Position numbers and translations under genes: made by a program. A stretch of DNA of 64,000 nt from Butyrivibrio sp. XPD2002 (GTDB taxonomy: Bacteria; Bacillota; Clostridia; Lachnospirales; Lachnospiraceae): assembly GCF_000423945.1 (NCBI RefSeq), contig NZ_AUIY01000016.1, forward strand, positions 86,121 through 150,120, written 5' to 3'. Numbering within the stretch: the first letter of the stretch is position 1; each line of letters begins with the position of its first letter. The notes under the pieces are model-generated. The model was not told the origin of the DNA. It searched no databases and saw nothing but the letters and a program-made list of their open reading frames with translations. Below are positions 44,235 through 53,923 of this stretch, piece after piece.

Positions 44235-45338
44235 TTATAGTGGTATACCCTTGTATCTGGCAATTGTTTCCCTTATTCTCTGTGCGGGCTTTATAATCTT
44301 TTCCATTGAACCGTAATTGTGTAGCGTATCGATTATCGCAGCAATATAACGGTTCATGCTGATACTGAGGTAGTATTCCTTCTCTAAAAGCTCAGGCTTT
44401 TGATATACAAGGTTTGTGGTGAAGATTCTGTCAAAGAGGCCATCTTCATAGGCTTTATCGAGCTTTGCAAAACCTGTGGAGAACAGTCCAAAGGTTGCGA
44501 ATATGAAGACACGTTTTGCACCGCGCTCCTTTATCTGTTTACATACATCTATGATACTTCCGCCGGAGTCGATCATGTCATCCACAACGATGGTATCCAT
44601 GCCTGCAAGATTACCGCCGCAGAAGTCGTGGGCCACGATGGGATTGGTTCCGTTAACGACCTGGGAGTAGTCCCTTCTCTTGTAGAACATACCGAGGTTT
44701 ACGCCAAATAGGGAAGCGAAGAAAACGACACGCTCCGTAGCACCCTCATCAGGAGAGATGAACATAAGGTGCTCAGGGTCTATCTCGATATCCTCATACT
44801 CGGTAAGGAGCTGCTGCGTAAACTGCAGAGCGGGAGATATATTTTCTATTCCCTGAAGGGGAAGTACATTCTGCATTCTGGGATCGTGGGCGTCGAAGGT
44901 TATGATGTTGTCAACTCCCATGTATTCCAGCTCTTTTAGCATCATGGCGCAGTCCAGGGATTCACGGCAGGTCTTTCTGTGTTGTCTGCTCTCGTATAAA
45001 AAGGGCATGATGACATTTATTCTGTTGGCCTTTCCGTTGCAGGCACCTACCACGCGCTTTATATCCTGATAATGGTCATCGGGAGACATTCTGTTGTAAT
45101 CGCCGTCCATTTTATATTTTATCGAACTGTTGGTTACATCGGAAATGATATAGATATCCTTATGACGGACACTATCCTTTATGACGCATTTAGCTTCTCC
45201 ACTGTTGAAGCGGGGGACCTCAATATCTATAAGATAATTGTCAGCCTTGTTCCATTCGCAGAGTATCTGATTTATGCGCTTTGCCTGAGTGGCAAAGGAT
45301 TCCATTGCAATGATTCCTAACTTATCATCTGTTTCCAT
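44235..45338 (-). CDS. prs: Ribose-phosphate pyrophosphokinase (PRPP synthetase)
   Basis: 367 residues, longer than the usual about 315. It makes PRPP from ribose 5-phosphate and ATP, the common precursor for the pyrE and pur products encoded in this window. RQHRKTCRESL fits the ATP loop, FDAHDPRMQN the Mg/flexible-loop histidine region, and VVDDMIDSGGSI the PRPP-binding loop. It belongs to the clostridial variant group with divergent N-terminus. AGGAGG precedes the ATG. It faces the glycosyltransferase gene and is divergent from the REC-GGDEF-EAL gene. Confidence 0.93.
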   Translation of the reverse strand: METDDKLGIIAMESFATQAKRINQILCEWNKADNYLIDIEVPRFNSGEAKCVIKDSVRHKDIYIISDVTNSSIKYKMDGDYNRMSPDDHYQDIKRVVGACNGKANRINVIMPFLYESRQHRKTCRESLDCAMMLKELEYMGVDNIITFDAHDPRMQNVLPLQGIENISPALQFTQQLLTEYEDIEIDPEHLMFISPDEGATERVVFFASLFGVNLGMFYKRRDYSQVVNGTNPIVAHDFCGGNLAGMDTIVVDDMIDSGGSIIDVCKQIKERGAKRVFIFATFGLFSTGFAKLDKAYEDGLFDRIFTTNLVYQKPELLEKEYYLSISMNRYIAAIIDTLHNYGSMEKIIKPAQRIRETIARYKGIPL

Positions 45339-45592
45339 CTTATGCGTTACCTCCTTGTAAGGAAAAACGGGGGCTATATCTATATTTTACTTATGTTTAC
45401 GGGCTAAATGTATTAAAAGATGATTAAGAATGTCTAAATACTGCACTATGCCGGCTTTATACAATGGGGAAACGAGTATACAAAAAGTTTATATAACTTT
45501 CATAACTTGCTAACTCATGTGGAAACTATTGCATGTTAAAATAGTATTGTACTTTTAATTTGGATTATTAGGTTTTGTATGGAGAGTCCTAT

Positions 45593-47308
45593 ATGGTAAA
45601 TCAGTTTAATGTCAGAAGAACAATACTTATAGCTGAAGACGAACCGATCAACAGAAAGATGCTGGAGAATATCGTAAAGGACAGCTATGATGTTATTTTC
45701 GCCGGCGATGGTGTTGAGCTTATTGAAAAGCTGAAGGAGAGCAGTGATGTGGTATCGCTGGTTCTCCTTGATCTGATGATGCCTGATATGGACGGCTATG
45801 AAGTGCTTGAGTTCATGCAGAATGACAAGCTCTTTAAGCTGATTCCGGTAATCGTGTGCACATCGGAAATAGAATCGGAAATCAAATGCTTTAAGCTTGG
45901 TGCCGTTGACTTTATATCAAAGCCCTTTTCACATCCCATGGTCATCCGTGCCAGAATCGACAGGGCGATTGAGCTAAGAGAGGGAAGAGGACTTATTCAT
46001 GCGACTCAGAATGATACGCTGACAGGTCTTCTGACCCATGATTTCTTCATGGAGTACTCACACTTTAGAGATCTGCACTATTCCAATTCCGGAATGGATG
46101 CCATCGTGCTTAACATCAATAGATTCCATCTGATCAACGAGCTTCAGGGCCGTAGATCCGGAGATGATGTTCTTATAAAAATCGCGGACAGCATCAAACA
46201 GATATCCAGGGAAAAGGGCGGAATTGCAGGACGCGGCGGAGCGGACGAATTCCTCCTATATATTCCGACGGGTTCTGACTACGAGGAACTTTTGAGGGAG
46301 ATAGGAAAAGGTCTGGAGGATCTTCTCAATAACTCAAGAGTTTATCTGAGGATGGGCATCTACAAAAATGTAAATATGGAGATTACCGTAGAGCATCGAT
46401 TTGATAAGGCGAGAGTTGCCTGCAACAGTATACGAGGCAATTACAATATCCACTGTGCTATCTACGACGAGGATATGCACGATAAGGAAAAACTGGATGA
46501 GCGTCTTATCAATGATATGCAAAGAGGCATACGGGATCACGAGTTTAAGGTGTACTACCAGCCCAAATATTCTGTTCAGGGCGACAGGGATTCTCTCTAT
46601 GGAGCAGAGGCTCTTGTGAGGTGGGAGCATCCCGATCTGGGGCTCCTCAGGCCGGACGGATTCATTCCACTTTTCGAGGATAACGGTCTTATCCATAAGC
46701 TGGATCACTACGTGTGGGATGAGGTATCCAAACAGGTAGGAGAGTGGATGGTGAAATATGATTTCAAGGTTCCTGTTTCCGTAAACGTATCAAGAGTTGA
46801 TATCGGAGCTCCGGACCTTGGGGAGGAGATTTTCACAGTGGTTCAGAACAACTGGATATCTCCCGGGATGCTGAATCTTGAGATCACAGAGTCGGCCTAC
46901 ACGGAGAACTCTGATCAGATAATCAAGGTGGTTAACGGACTTAGGGAAAGAGGCTTTGCCATCGAGATGGATGATTTCGGAACGGGTTATTCCTCTCTCA
47001 ACATGATAACCTCACTTCCCATAGATATCCTCAAGCTGGATATGCAGTTCGTGAAAAATATCCACGAGGGCAATAAGGACATGAAGATGGTGGAGCTCAT
47101 GATGGATATAGCGAAATCCCTCAAGGTCAAGGTTGTAGCTGAGGGGGTTGAAACAGAGGAACAGTACGATCTTTTGAAGAAGGCAGGGTGCGATGTCATC
47201 CAGGGATTCTACTTCTCGATGCCATGTGTGGTATCAGAGTTTGAAAAGCTCATAGTTAAGGAAAATGAAGAGCTCGAGGCAGAGGTAAATGCTGCATTAG
47301 AAGCTTGA
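45593..47308 (+). CDS. REC-GGDEF-EAL response regulator
   Basis: 571 residues from ATG 45593 (GGAGAG upstream; TTG 45575 is the alternative). An N-terminal receiver (AEDEPINRKM, D60 in LVLLDLMMPDMDG, SKPFSHP), a GGDEF domain whose signature reads GADEF (RGGADEFLLY), and a complete EAL domain (E339-A-L, NVSR, EITES, D460-D461 in DDFGTGYSSL, LKLD, AEGVET, QGFYFSMP). The EAL residues for c-di-GMP hydrolysis are kept; the GGDEF change makes cyclase activity doubtful. No cognate kinase is adjacent, so one of the five hybrid kinases may act through it. It resembles the protein at the left edge of the window. Confidence 0.92.
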   Translation: MVNQFNVRRTILIAEDEPINRKMLENIVKDSYDVIFAGDGVELIEKLKESSDVVSLVLLDLMMPDMDGYEVLEFMQNDKLFKLIPVIVCTSEIESEIKCFKLGAVDFISKPFSHPMVIRARIDRAIELREGRGLIHATQNDTLTGLLTHDFFMEYSHFRDLHYSNSGMDAIVLNINRFHLINELQGRRSGDDVLIKIADSIKQISREKGGIAGRGGADEFLLYIPTGSDYEELLREIGKGLEDLLNNSRVYLRMGIYKNVNMEITVEHRFDKARVACNSIRGNYNIHCAIYDEDMHDKEKLDERLINDMQRGIRDHEFKVYYQPKYSVQGDRDSLYGAEALVRWEHPDLGLLRPDGFIPLFEDNGLIHKLDHYVWDEVSKQVGEWMVKYDFKVPVSVNVSRVDIGAPDLGEEIFTVVQNNWISPGMLNLEITESAYTENSDQIIKVVNGLRERGFAIEMDDFGTGYSSLNMITSLPIDILKLDMQFVKNIHEGNKDMKMVELMMDIAKSLKVKVVAEGVETEEQYDLLKKAGCDVIQGFYFSMPCVVSEFEKLIVKENEELEAEVNAALEA

Positions 47309-47428
47309 CAGTATAGGGAAATTGAAGGAAACTAAATAAGGTATATTTGGTTTTCGTGGTAATGATGGAAAATCTGTAAAGCAACAGTTTACAGAGGGTA
47401 TAGCGAAAAGCGAATAGTAGGAGGTAAC

Positions 47429-47992
47429 ATGAACGATACAAAGATTAAGATACTCGAGGCAGTGCTTGATGAATTCAAGGAAAAGGGATCCAAGTTCACA
47501 ATGGATGATGTGGCAAGCGATCTTCACATGAGTAAGAAAACAATTTATAAGGAGTTCGATGATAAGGAAAAGATCTTCGATGCTCTTGTTGATTACTGCT
47601 TTGATTCCATTAAGGCAAAGGAAGCGGAGATTCTTAATGATGACACACTTTCAACTGTTGAGAAGGTTGAAAAGATCATGATCTGCATGCCTGATAAATA
47701 CAGGGATGTAGATTTCAGAAAAGTGTTTACACTTAGGGATAAATATCCCAAAATCTATATTAAGGTTCAGAACAGGTTGGAGAACGACTGGGAGGACACG
47801 ATTGAGCTTATTGAAAGAGGAATAAGAGAGGGCGTTATAAGACCTCTTCCCATCCCTGTTATCAAAGCTATGACAGAGGCTTCAATAGAGCGTTTTTTGA
47901 GCTCAAATGTACTCATCGAGGGTAACACAACCTATGATGATGCACTTAAGATTATGATAGACATTATAATGAGAGGTATTTGCGTAAGATGA
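47429..47992 (+). CDS. TetR-family transcriptional regulator
   Basis: 187 residues. The HTH lies at about 5-50 (FTMDDVASDLHMSKKTIYKE), followed by a helical C-terminal domain. AGGAGG precedes the ATG. Its stop overlaps the start of the alpha-galactosidase gene (ATGA), so the two are co-translated, which suggests but does not prove control of that gene. Confidence 0.9.
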   Translation: MNDTKIKILEAVLDEFKEKGSKFTMDDVASDLHMSKKTIYKEFDDKEKIFDALVDYCFDSIKAKEAEILNDDTLSTVEKVEKIMICMPDKYRDVDFRKVFTLRDKYPKIYIKVQNRLENDWEDTIELIERGIREGVIRPLPIPVIKAMTEASIERFLSSNVLIEGNTTYDDALKIMIDIIMRGICVR

Positions 47993-50430
47993 TCATAAGG
48001 AAAGACAACATATTTTTACTTCAGACTAGGAGCAGCAGTTATTTCATGCAGGTTCTGCCGTCAGGTCACATTGAACACATTCACTATGGAGCATCACTTC
48101 TTTCAGAGCTCCAGTACGAGGAACTTTTAAAAAATCAGAATGAGGAATCAGAGATCCTTGCCGACATGGCGAAGGTTCTTGAGATCAAGCATAAAAACGA
48201 AGGCGGCAACATGGTTGTCTATGCACCTGAGTATTATCCCATGTGCTTAGAGGTCATGCCCCTTGAGATGTCGGGCTTTGGTAAGGGCGACATCAGAGAG
48301 CCCATGGTAGAGCTTAGCTTTGCAGATGGCTCTACAACCTGCGACTTTTTATTTGAAAACGCAGTTATTTCAGATGAGATCACACCACTGGAGACACTTC
48401 CTTCCTCCTATGATGATGGAGATAAGAAAGATGTATCCGGGGCGGGTGCAACACTCCCTGCATTCATGGCTGATCACGCCATGCAGCTCGTCATCACTCT
48501 TAAGGAAAAGTCAAAGGACGTAAGACTTAAGATGATCTACAAGGTATACCCTGAATGCAATACGATCACAAGAAGCAGTAAGCTTATAAATGATGGCAAG
48601 GAGGATGTGAAGATCGACAGACTCCTGTCCAATCAGCTTGATTTTCAGCAGACAGGCTACCAGCTCACAAGCTTCCACGGACGCTGGGCAGATGAGATGG
48701 GACAGACTGCATCTGTTTGTAATGCAGGAAAAGTTGTAAATGAGGAGCTCGCTGCGGGAGAGTCAGGAAGCAGAAGCAATCCCTTCACAATGATCAGCAT
48801 GCCCGATACCACAGAGACAGCAGGCGACTGCTACGGTCTCAATCTTGTTTACAGTGGTAACCATTACAGTGCCCTTTCATCAAACGGCACCTTCCTTAGC
48901 AGATTTGTCAGCGGAATACAGCCCGTTGGCTTCCAGTGGCTGCTTAATCCCGGTGAGTCCTTCGAGGCCCCCGAGGCAGTCATGACCTATTCTAAAGAGG
49001 GCTACGGCGGAATGAGCCGCAGCATGCACGATTTTGTAAGAAAACACATCGTTCGCGGTGAGTGGAGAGATAAGGAAAGACCGATCCTTATAAACAACTG
49101 GGAGGCAACATACTTTAACTTCAACCAGAGCAGCCTCCTTCGAATTGCCAAGGAAGCTTCAAGGGCAGGAGTAGAGCTCTTTGTTCTTGATGATGGCTGG
49201 TTTGGTGCCAGAAACGATGATCACGCAGGCCTTGGCGACTGGGTAGTTAATACCAAAAAGCTCCCTGACGGATTAAAGGGACTTGCTGAAAAGATAAACG
49301 GCCTTGGCATGAAGTTTGGTCTCTGGGTTGAGCCCGAGATGGTAAACGAGGACTCTGATCTTTTCAGAGCACATCCCGAGTGGACCGTAAGAGTACCCGG
49401 CCGCGATCATTCAGTCGGAAGAACACAGATGATCCTTGATATGTCCAGAAAGGACGTACAGGACTATATTATAGATGCACTTTCAAAGGTATTTTCATCT
49501 GCAAACATCTCCTACATAAAGTGGGATATGAACAGAATTTTCTCAGACAGATTTTCACTTGAGCTTCCTGCTGGGAGGATGAAGGAGTTCCAGCACAGAT
49601 ATTACATCGGTCTGTACAGAGTTATGAAAACACTTACAACGAACTTCCCTCATATTCTGTTTGAGGGCTGTTCAGCAGGTGGTAACAGATTCGACCTTGG
49701 AATACTTTCATACTTCCCTCAGATATGGGCAAGTGATGATACCGATGCAGTTTGCAGAATGGATATTCAGAGAAGCTACAGCTACGGCTATCCCGTTAAC
49801 ACACAGGGTGCCCACGTGTCAGCTGTTCCTAATCACCAGACACTTCACGTTGTTCCGCTTGAGACCAGATTCTCAGTGGCTGCCTTTGGCTGCTTTGGCT
49901 ATGAGCTCAATCTTGGCGAGCTTTCAGAGGAGCAGAAGAAGCAGGTTGTGGATCAGGTTGCATTCTACAAGCAGTGGAGAAAGGTATTCCAGTTTGGTGA
50001 TTTCTACAGACTTGATAAGTACCGCTTCATGGTGGTTACAAAGGATAAGTCTGCAGCGGTTGCTCTTATCTTCCAAAAGGAGAGCAGACCTAACAATGAT
50101 TATCTTGCGCTTAAGACCATGGGCCTTGCAGATGATAAGGTCTATGAGGTTGCAAACCGTCAGGTCAGCGTTAATATAAAGGACTTCGGAAGTCTTATAA
50201 ATACCATGTCTCCGATTCATGTTAAGCAGGATGGAATAATTCATGGTATCATAGCTAGAAGATACAAGATGCGCAGTGAAAAGGATGAGGCAGTGGCAAC
50301 AGGAAGTGTTCTTAACGGATGCGGTGTTCGTCTTAATCCTGATTACGGCGGAACAGGCTATGGGGAGGATACTCGCATGTTCAGAACAAATGATGCGAGA
50401 TTGTATGTATTTGCAGAAGTGACAGAATAA
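47989..50430 (+). CDS. Alpha-galactosidase, GH36
   Basis: 813 residues. It releases terminal alpha-galactose from raffinose-type sugars, galactomannan or melibiose. An N-terminal beta-sandwich (about 1-330) precedes the catalytic barrel with LDDGWFGARNDD, GLWVEPEMVN, nucleophile D513 in YIKWDMNR, EGCSAGGNRFD and the acid/base SDDTD (582-586). No signal peptide, so it is cytosolic and acts on imported oligosaccharides. ATG 47989 overlaps the tetR stop; a TTG at 47980 is an alternative. No transporter for the sugar lies next to it. Confidence 0.96.
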   Translation: MIIRKDNIFLLQTRSSSYFMQVLPSGHIEHIHYGASLLSELQYEELLKNQNEESEILADMAKVLEIKHKNEGGNMVVYAPEYYPMCLEVMPLEMSGFGKGDIREPMVELSFADGSTTCDFLFENAVISDEITPLETLPSSYDDGDKKDVSGAGATLPAFMADHAMQLVITLKEKSKDVRLKMIYKVYPECNTITRSSKLINDGKEDVKIDRLLSNQLDFQQTGYQLTSFHGRWADEMGQTASVCNAGKVVNEELAAGESGSRSNPFTMISMPDTTETAGDCYGLNLVYSGNHYSALSSNGTFLSRFVSGIQPVGFQWLLNPGESFEAPEAVMTYSKEGYGGMSRSMHDFVRKHIVRGEWRDKERPILINNWEATYFNFNQSSLLRIAKEASRAGVELFVLDDGWFGARNDDHAGLGDWVVNTKKLPDGLKGLAEKINGLGMKFGLWVEPEMVNEDSDLFRAHPEWTVRVPGRDHSVGRTQMILDMSRKDVQDYIIDALSKVFSSANISYIKWDMNRIFSDRFSLELPAGRMKEFQHRYYIGLYRVMKTLTTNFPHILFEGCSAGGNRFDLGILSYFPQIWASDDTDAVCRMDIQRSYSYGYPVNTQGAHVSAVPNHQTLHVVPLETRFSVAAFGCFGYELNLGELSEEQKKQVVDQVAFYKQWRKVFQFGDFYRLDKYRFMVVTKDKSAAVALIFQKESRPNNDYLALKTMGLADDKVYEVANRQVSVNIKDFGSLINTMSPIHVKQDGIIHGIIARRYKMRSEKDEAVATGSVLNGCGVRLNPDYGGTGYGEDTRMFRTNDARLYVFAEVTE

Positions 50431-50440
50431 GGGGGAAAAC

Positions 50441-51322
50441 ATGTCAGATTATGTTCTTAGCTGCTGTTCAACAGCGGATTTAAATGCAGAGCACTATGAA
50501 AAAAGGGATATTAAGCTTGCTTATTTCCATTTTGAGGTAGACGGAAAGGTATATTGCGATAACGGGGAATATCCTATAGATGATTTCTATAAGGCCATGG
50601 CAGCAGGTGCAATGACCAGGACATCCCAGATAAATGTGGATGAATATACCAGTCACTTTACTCCTTTTCTTGAGGAGGGAAAGGATATCATTCATCTTAC
50701 ACTGAGCTCCGGAATTTCAGGAACTTTGAACTCTGCCAACATTGCGGCAGATGTGCTTAGGGAAAAATATCCCGACAGGAAAATCTATATCATAGATTCT
50801 CTTGCAGCATCTTCAGGGTATGGACTTTTAGTTGATAACGTAGCTGATAAGCGCGACGAAGGACTCACAATTGATGAGCTTAACGACTGGGTTCTTGAGC
50901 ACAGACTTGATGTTAACCACTGGTTTTTCACAACCGACCTTACTTATCTTGTAAGGGGCGGAAGAGTGTCCAAGGTAGCAGGATGGTTTGGAGGAGCATT
51001 GAAAATATGCCCGCTCTTAAATGTTGATTATCAGGGTAAGCTCATTCCCAGAACCAAGCACAGAGGTAAGGCAGCAGTCATAAGGGCAACTGCCAAGAAG
51101 ATGCTTGAAAATGCAGTGGGAGGAGCAGACTACAACGGCAAGTGCTACATCTCACAGTCAGCCTGCAGGGAAGACGCAGAAACGCTTATTCAGGAGATCG
51201 AAAAGAGTATACCTGCCATGAAGGGCAAAATAGAAGTGTACGATATAGGTACCACCATCGGAAGTCACACCGGTCCGGGTACTGTAGCTTTGTTCTTCAT
51301 GGGAAACAAGAGAATAGATTAA
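50441..51322 (+). CDS. DegV family fatty-acid-binding protein (FakB-like)
   Basis: 293 residues. SCCSTADL at the N-terminus, T61-S62-Q63, the loop SSGISGT with S93, IDSLAASSG, and LVRGGRVSK are the DegV signatures. In known FakB proteins the threonine and serine corresponding to T61 and S93 hold the fatty-acid carboxylate for the FakA kinase. Starts 10 bp after the alpha-galactosidase gene with GGGGGA upstream. It gives an in-window reference for the altered DegV domain fused to the kinase at 10493-13177. No fakA in this window. Confidence 0.93.
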   Translation: MSDYVLSCCSTADLNAEHYEKRDIKLAYFHFEVDGKVYCDNGEYPIDDFYKAMAAGAMTRTSQINVDEYTSHFTPFLEEGKDIIHLTLSSGISGTLNSANIAADVLREKYPDRKIYIIDSLAASSGYGLLVDNVADKRDEGLTIDELNDWVLEHRLDVNHWFFTTDLTYLVRGGRVSKVAGWFGGALKICPLLNVDYQGKLIPRTKHRGKAAVIRATAKKMLENAVGGADYNGKCYISQSACREDAETLIQEIEKSIPAMKGKIEVYDIGTTIGSHTGPGTVALFFMGNKRID

Positions 51323-51376
51323 ATTTAAAGAAAAGTACCGTGTGAAAGTTTAAGGGTTTTTATGAGGGGGACTCTT

Positions 51377-52684
51377 ATGTGGGAACAGGTAGGTTTAAAT
51401 GTCGTATCTTATGTTCTGGCATCTATAGGATGCTGGAATCTGTTCAAAAAGTGTGGGGTTAAATCTTTCTGGGCGGTCATCCCGGTCGCCCGTGAATACC
51501 ACATTTCTCTATGCGCAGATAAAGAAGAGGATGGAAGGACGCTTACACTTCTTTCCTTTATTTACTATGCATCCTGGCTTGTTGGCCGTTTTATAAACAG
51601 CAGTAACAGGCTTTCGGTCATTATATTTATCTTTTGTTTCTCATCAGCTTTAGCAATGGTAATAGTAAAAATAAGGGTCTACTGGGAGCTTATCAAGGTC
51701 TTTAAGAGGAACAAAAAATGGATCATTATGTTCTTCTTATTTGAAGGCATCACGCTTATGATCTGGGGATTGGTTAAGGGATTTGTTCCTTCCTTCAGAG
51801 TGGATGATTTAGAAGGGGATGGAGCAAAGATCCTGGGACAGGATGTTTCCGATGATATTAACGGACTTACCATCAATCTCAAAAGCAGAACCAGCTGGGA
51901 CTTTTTCAAAAAGAAGACGCTCCTTAAGGATATTCACATGAATATTCCCAAGGGGCATATGGTACTGCTTCTTGGTGGCTCCGGCGCAGGTAAGACTACA
52001 TTCCTTAATGCGATCACGGGCTATGAAAAAGCAGATGCCAAGATAACCCTTGGTGAATTGGACATTTATGATGATTATGAAAAGATCATCTATGATGTGG
52101 GCTTTGTGCCTCAGCAGGATCTCATCCGCGGCAATGATACCGTGTGGCTTACTCTTGCTGATGCTGCTACTTTGCGTCTGCCTTCCGATACACCGATAAA
52201 GGAGAGATTCGCGCGCGTTGACAGCGTTCTTGAACAATTTGGACTTACGGTCGTAAGAAATAATCTGGTGGATAAGCTCTCAGGAGGTCAGAGGAAGAGA
52301 GTATCAATTGCGATGGAATATATTTCCGATCCCACTCTTTTTATTCTTGATGAGCCTGACTCAGGTCTTGATGGCGTCGTAGCCAGAAGCCTTTTCGAGA
52401 AGCTTCGTGATATAGCAAACGATGGAAAAATAGTTATTGTAATAACTCATACACCGGACAGAGTTGCAGATCTTTTTGATGATGTAATTGTTCTTATAAA
52501 GGACTCCAAAAGAACAGGAAGAATTGCATTTTATGGAACAGTTGAAGAATCCTATAAATTCTTTGAAAAGGATTCCATGGAGGGAATTCTCCGCGTTATC
52601 AATCCTATCAATGTCGGAGGAGACGGACGTGGAGAAGAGTTTGTTGAAAAATACGCTGATCTTATGAAGGGGAATGTGGGGTGA
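51377..52684 (+). CDS. ABC transporter ATPase with N-terminal membrane domain
   Basis: 435 residues from ATG 51377 (GAGGGGG 6 bp upstream). The first about 130 residues carry three or four hydrophobic segments with KKCGVKSFWAVIPVAREYHI, which recalls a DUF5684-type membrane domain (from memory). The ATPase has Walker A GGSGAGKTT, KLSGGQRKRVSIAMEY and Walker B LFILDEPDSGLD, closest to ABCG/ABC-2 type exporters. The permease starts 7 bp later, so the pair is an exporter. The fused membrane domain is unusual for a nucleotide-binding subunit. Confidence 0.88.
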   Translation: MWEQVGLNVVSYVLASIGCWNLFKKCGVKSFWAVIPVAREYHISLCADKEEDGRTLTLLSFIYYASWLVGRFINSSNRLSVIIFIFCFSSALAMVIVKIRVYWELIKVFKRNKKWIIMFFLFEGITLMIWGLVKGFVPSFRVDDLEGDGAKILGQDVSDDINGLTINLKSRTSWDFFKKKTLLKDIHMNIPKGHMVLLLGGSGAGKTTFLNAITGYEKADAKITLGELDIYDDYEKIIYDVGFVPQQDLIRGNDTVWLTLADAATLRLPSDTPIKERFARVDSVLEQFGLTVVRNNLVDKLSGGQRKRVSIAMEYISDPTLFILDEPDSGLDGVVARSLFEKLRDIANDGKIVIVITHTPDRVADLFDDVIVLIKDSKRTGRIAFYGTVEESYKFFEKDSMEGILRVINPINVGGDGRGEEFVEKYADLMKGNVG

Positions 52685-52690
52685 CGGACT

Positions 52691-53635
52691 ATGAGGAGAA
52701 GACGTGTAAGGCATACAGGAAGGCTCCTTCAGACCATCATATATCTGGGTAAGCTTTTCCGAATGTTTCTATTTCAAAGTGACTGGAAGGTTCTTCCCAT
52801 GGCTGCGGTCATAGCGGGACTTGTGGCATTTTGTGTGGGGCAGAATTTATTTAAGACCATGGAAGGCACTCTCATGGGAACCTTTGCGATTTCCTGTATC
52901 TGTGTGTGGAACGGATTTTTTAATTCCATACAGGTGATATGCAGGGAGAGGGCGATAGTAAAAAGAGACCACAGATCAGGACTGCATATAACCTCATATA
53001 TTCTGGCGCATATGATATATCAGGCGGTACTTTGCATAGCCCAGTCCGCCATAACCATTTTTGTGTTTATGTCCATGAGGATAACGATGCCTTCAAAAAG
53101 TCTTATAACCGGATTTCCGCTTGTGGACTTTATGATAACCATTTTCCTTGTGACCTATTGCGCTGATATGCTGGCTCTTTTGATATCATCCTGTGCGAAA
53201 ACCACAACCACAGCCATGACTATAATGCCGTTTATGCTTATTGTGCAGCTGCTGTTTTCAGGTAACTTTTTCACACTACCCGATATGGCTAAGCCTTTGA
53301 CCAATCTGACGGCGACCAAATGGGGACTCACAGCTCTCTGTGCTCAGGGGGATTACAATTCACTTCCCATGGTGAGTGTCTGGAATAACGCCCTTAAAAT
53401 GCAGAATGTGGAGATCAATGGAGAAAAACCGTTACAGGATGCTTTTGTTTATTTAGAGAAGAATGATTACAGGGATGAAATACTCAAAAAAACCGCAGAG
53501 CAGAATCAAAATCCCGAGTTTGCTTTTGATGATGATGTGGTATACAAATGCTGGGCATGGCTTATCGGGTGGACGGTTTTTTATATATTAGCGGCTGTGA
53601 TAGTGCTGGAGTTTATAGATAAGGATAAGAGGTAA
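52691..53635 (+). CDS. ABC-2 type transporter permease
   Basis: 314 residues with about six hydrophobic segments (AAVIAGLVAFCVG, GTFAISCICVW, HMIYQAVLCI, MITIFLVTYCADML, TIMPFMLIVQLLFSGNFF and a C-terminal segment). CRERAIVKRDHRSGL is the conserved elbow of ABC2 permeases. Partner of the preceding ATPase. Its stop codon lies at the edge of an unrelated LRR-like frame, which suggests a DNA junction just behind it. Confidence 0.88.
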   Translation: MRRRRVRHTGRLLQTIIYLGKLFRMFLFQSDWKVLPMAAVIAGLVAFCVGQNLFKTMEGTLMGTFAISCICVWNGFFNSIQVICRERAIVKRDHRSGLHITSYILAHMIYQAVLCIAQSAITIFVFMSMRITMPSKSLITGFPLVDFMITIFLVTYCADMLALLISSCAKTTTTAMTIMPFMLIVQLLFSGNFFTLPDMAKPLTNLTATKWGLTALCAQGDYNSLPMVSVWNNALKMQNVEINGEKPLQDAFVYLEKNDYRDEILKKTAEQNQNPEFAFDDDVVYKCWAWLIGWTVFYILAAVIVLEFIDKDKR

Positions 53636-53915
53636 TGAAGCCTTCAAGAATTATAAGAAGCTTAAGAAGCTTGTTATTCCGGAAACTGTGAAGGAGATTG
53701 GCAAAAAGTGCTGCAAGAATTGTAAGAAGCTAAAAAGTGTAAAGATTTACGCCAATAATCTTAGTAAGGTTGGATCAGGTGCCTTTAAAAATACTAAGGA
53801 AGATGGCAAGATTACTGTTTATGTAAAGAACAAGAAAACCTATAATAAGATTGTGAAAAAGCTAAAGAAGAGCGGCGCTAAAACGCAGACATACAAATAC
53901 AAGAAAAAGAAGTAA
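53634..53915 (+). pseudogene. 3' remnant of a BspA-type leucine-rich-repeat protein
   Basis: The frame is open from the permease stop and reads NEAFKNYKKLKKLVIPETV, then KEIGKKCCKNCKKLKSVKI, typical of LRR_5 repeats, followed by a K-rich C-terminus. Only two repeats are present, there is no signal peptide, and no ATG with a ribosome site; a GTG at 53688 is the only start-like codon. It is the tail of a once larger surface protein gene. Confidence 0.75.
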
Positions 53916-53923
53916 GGGGATAT

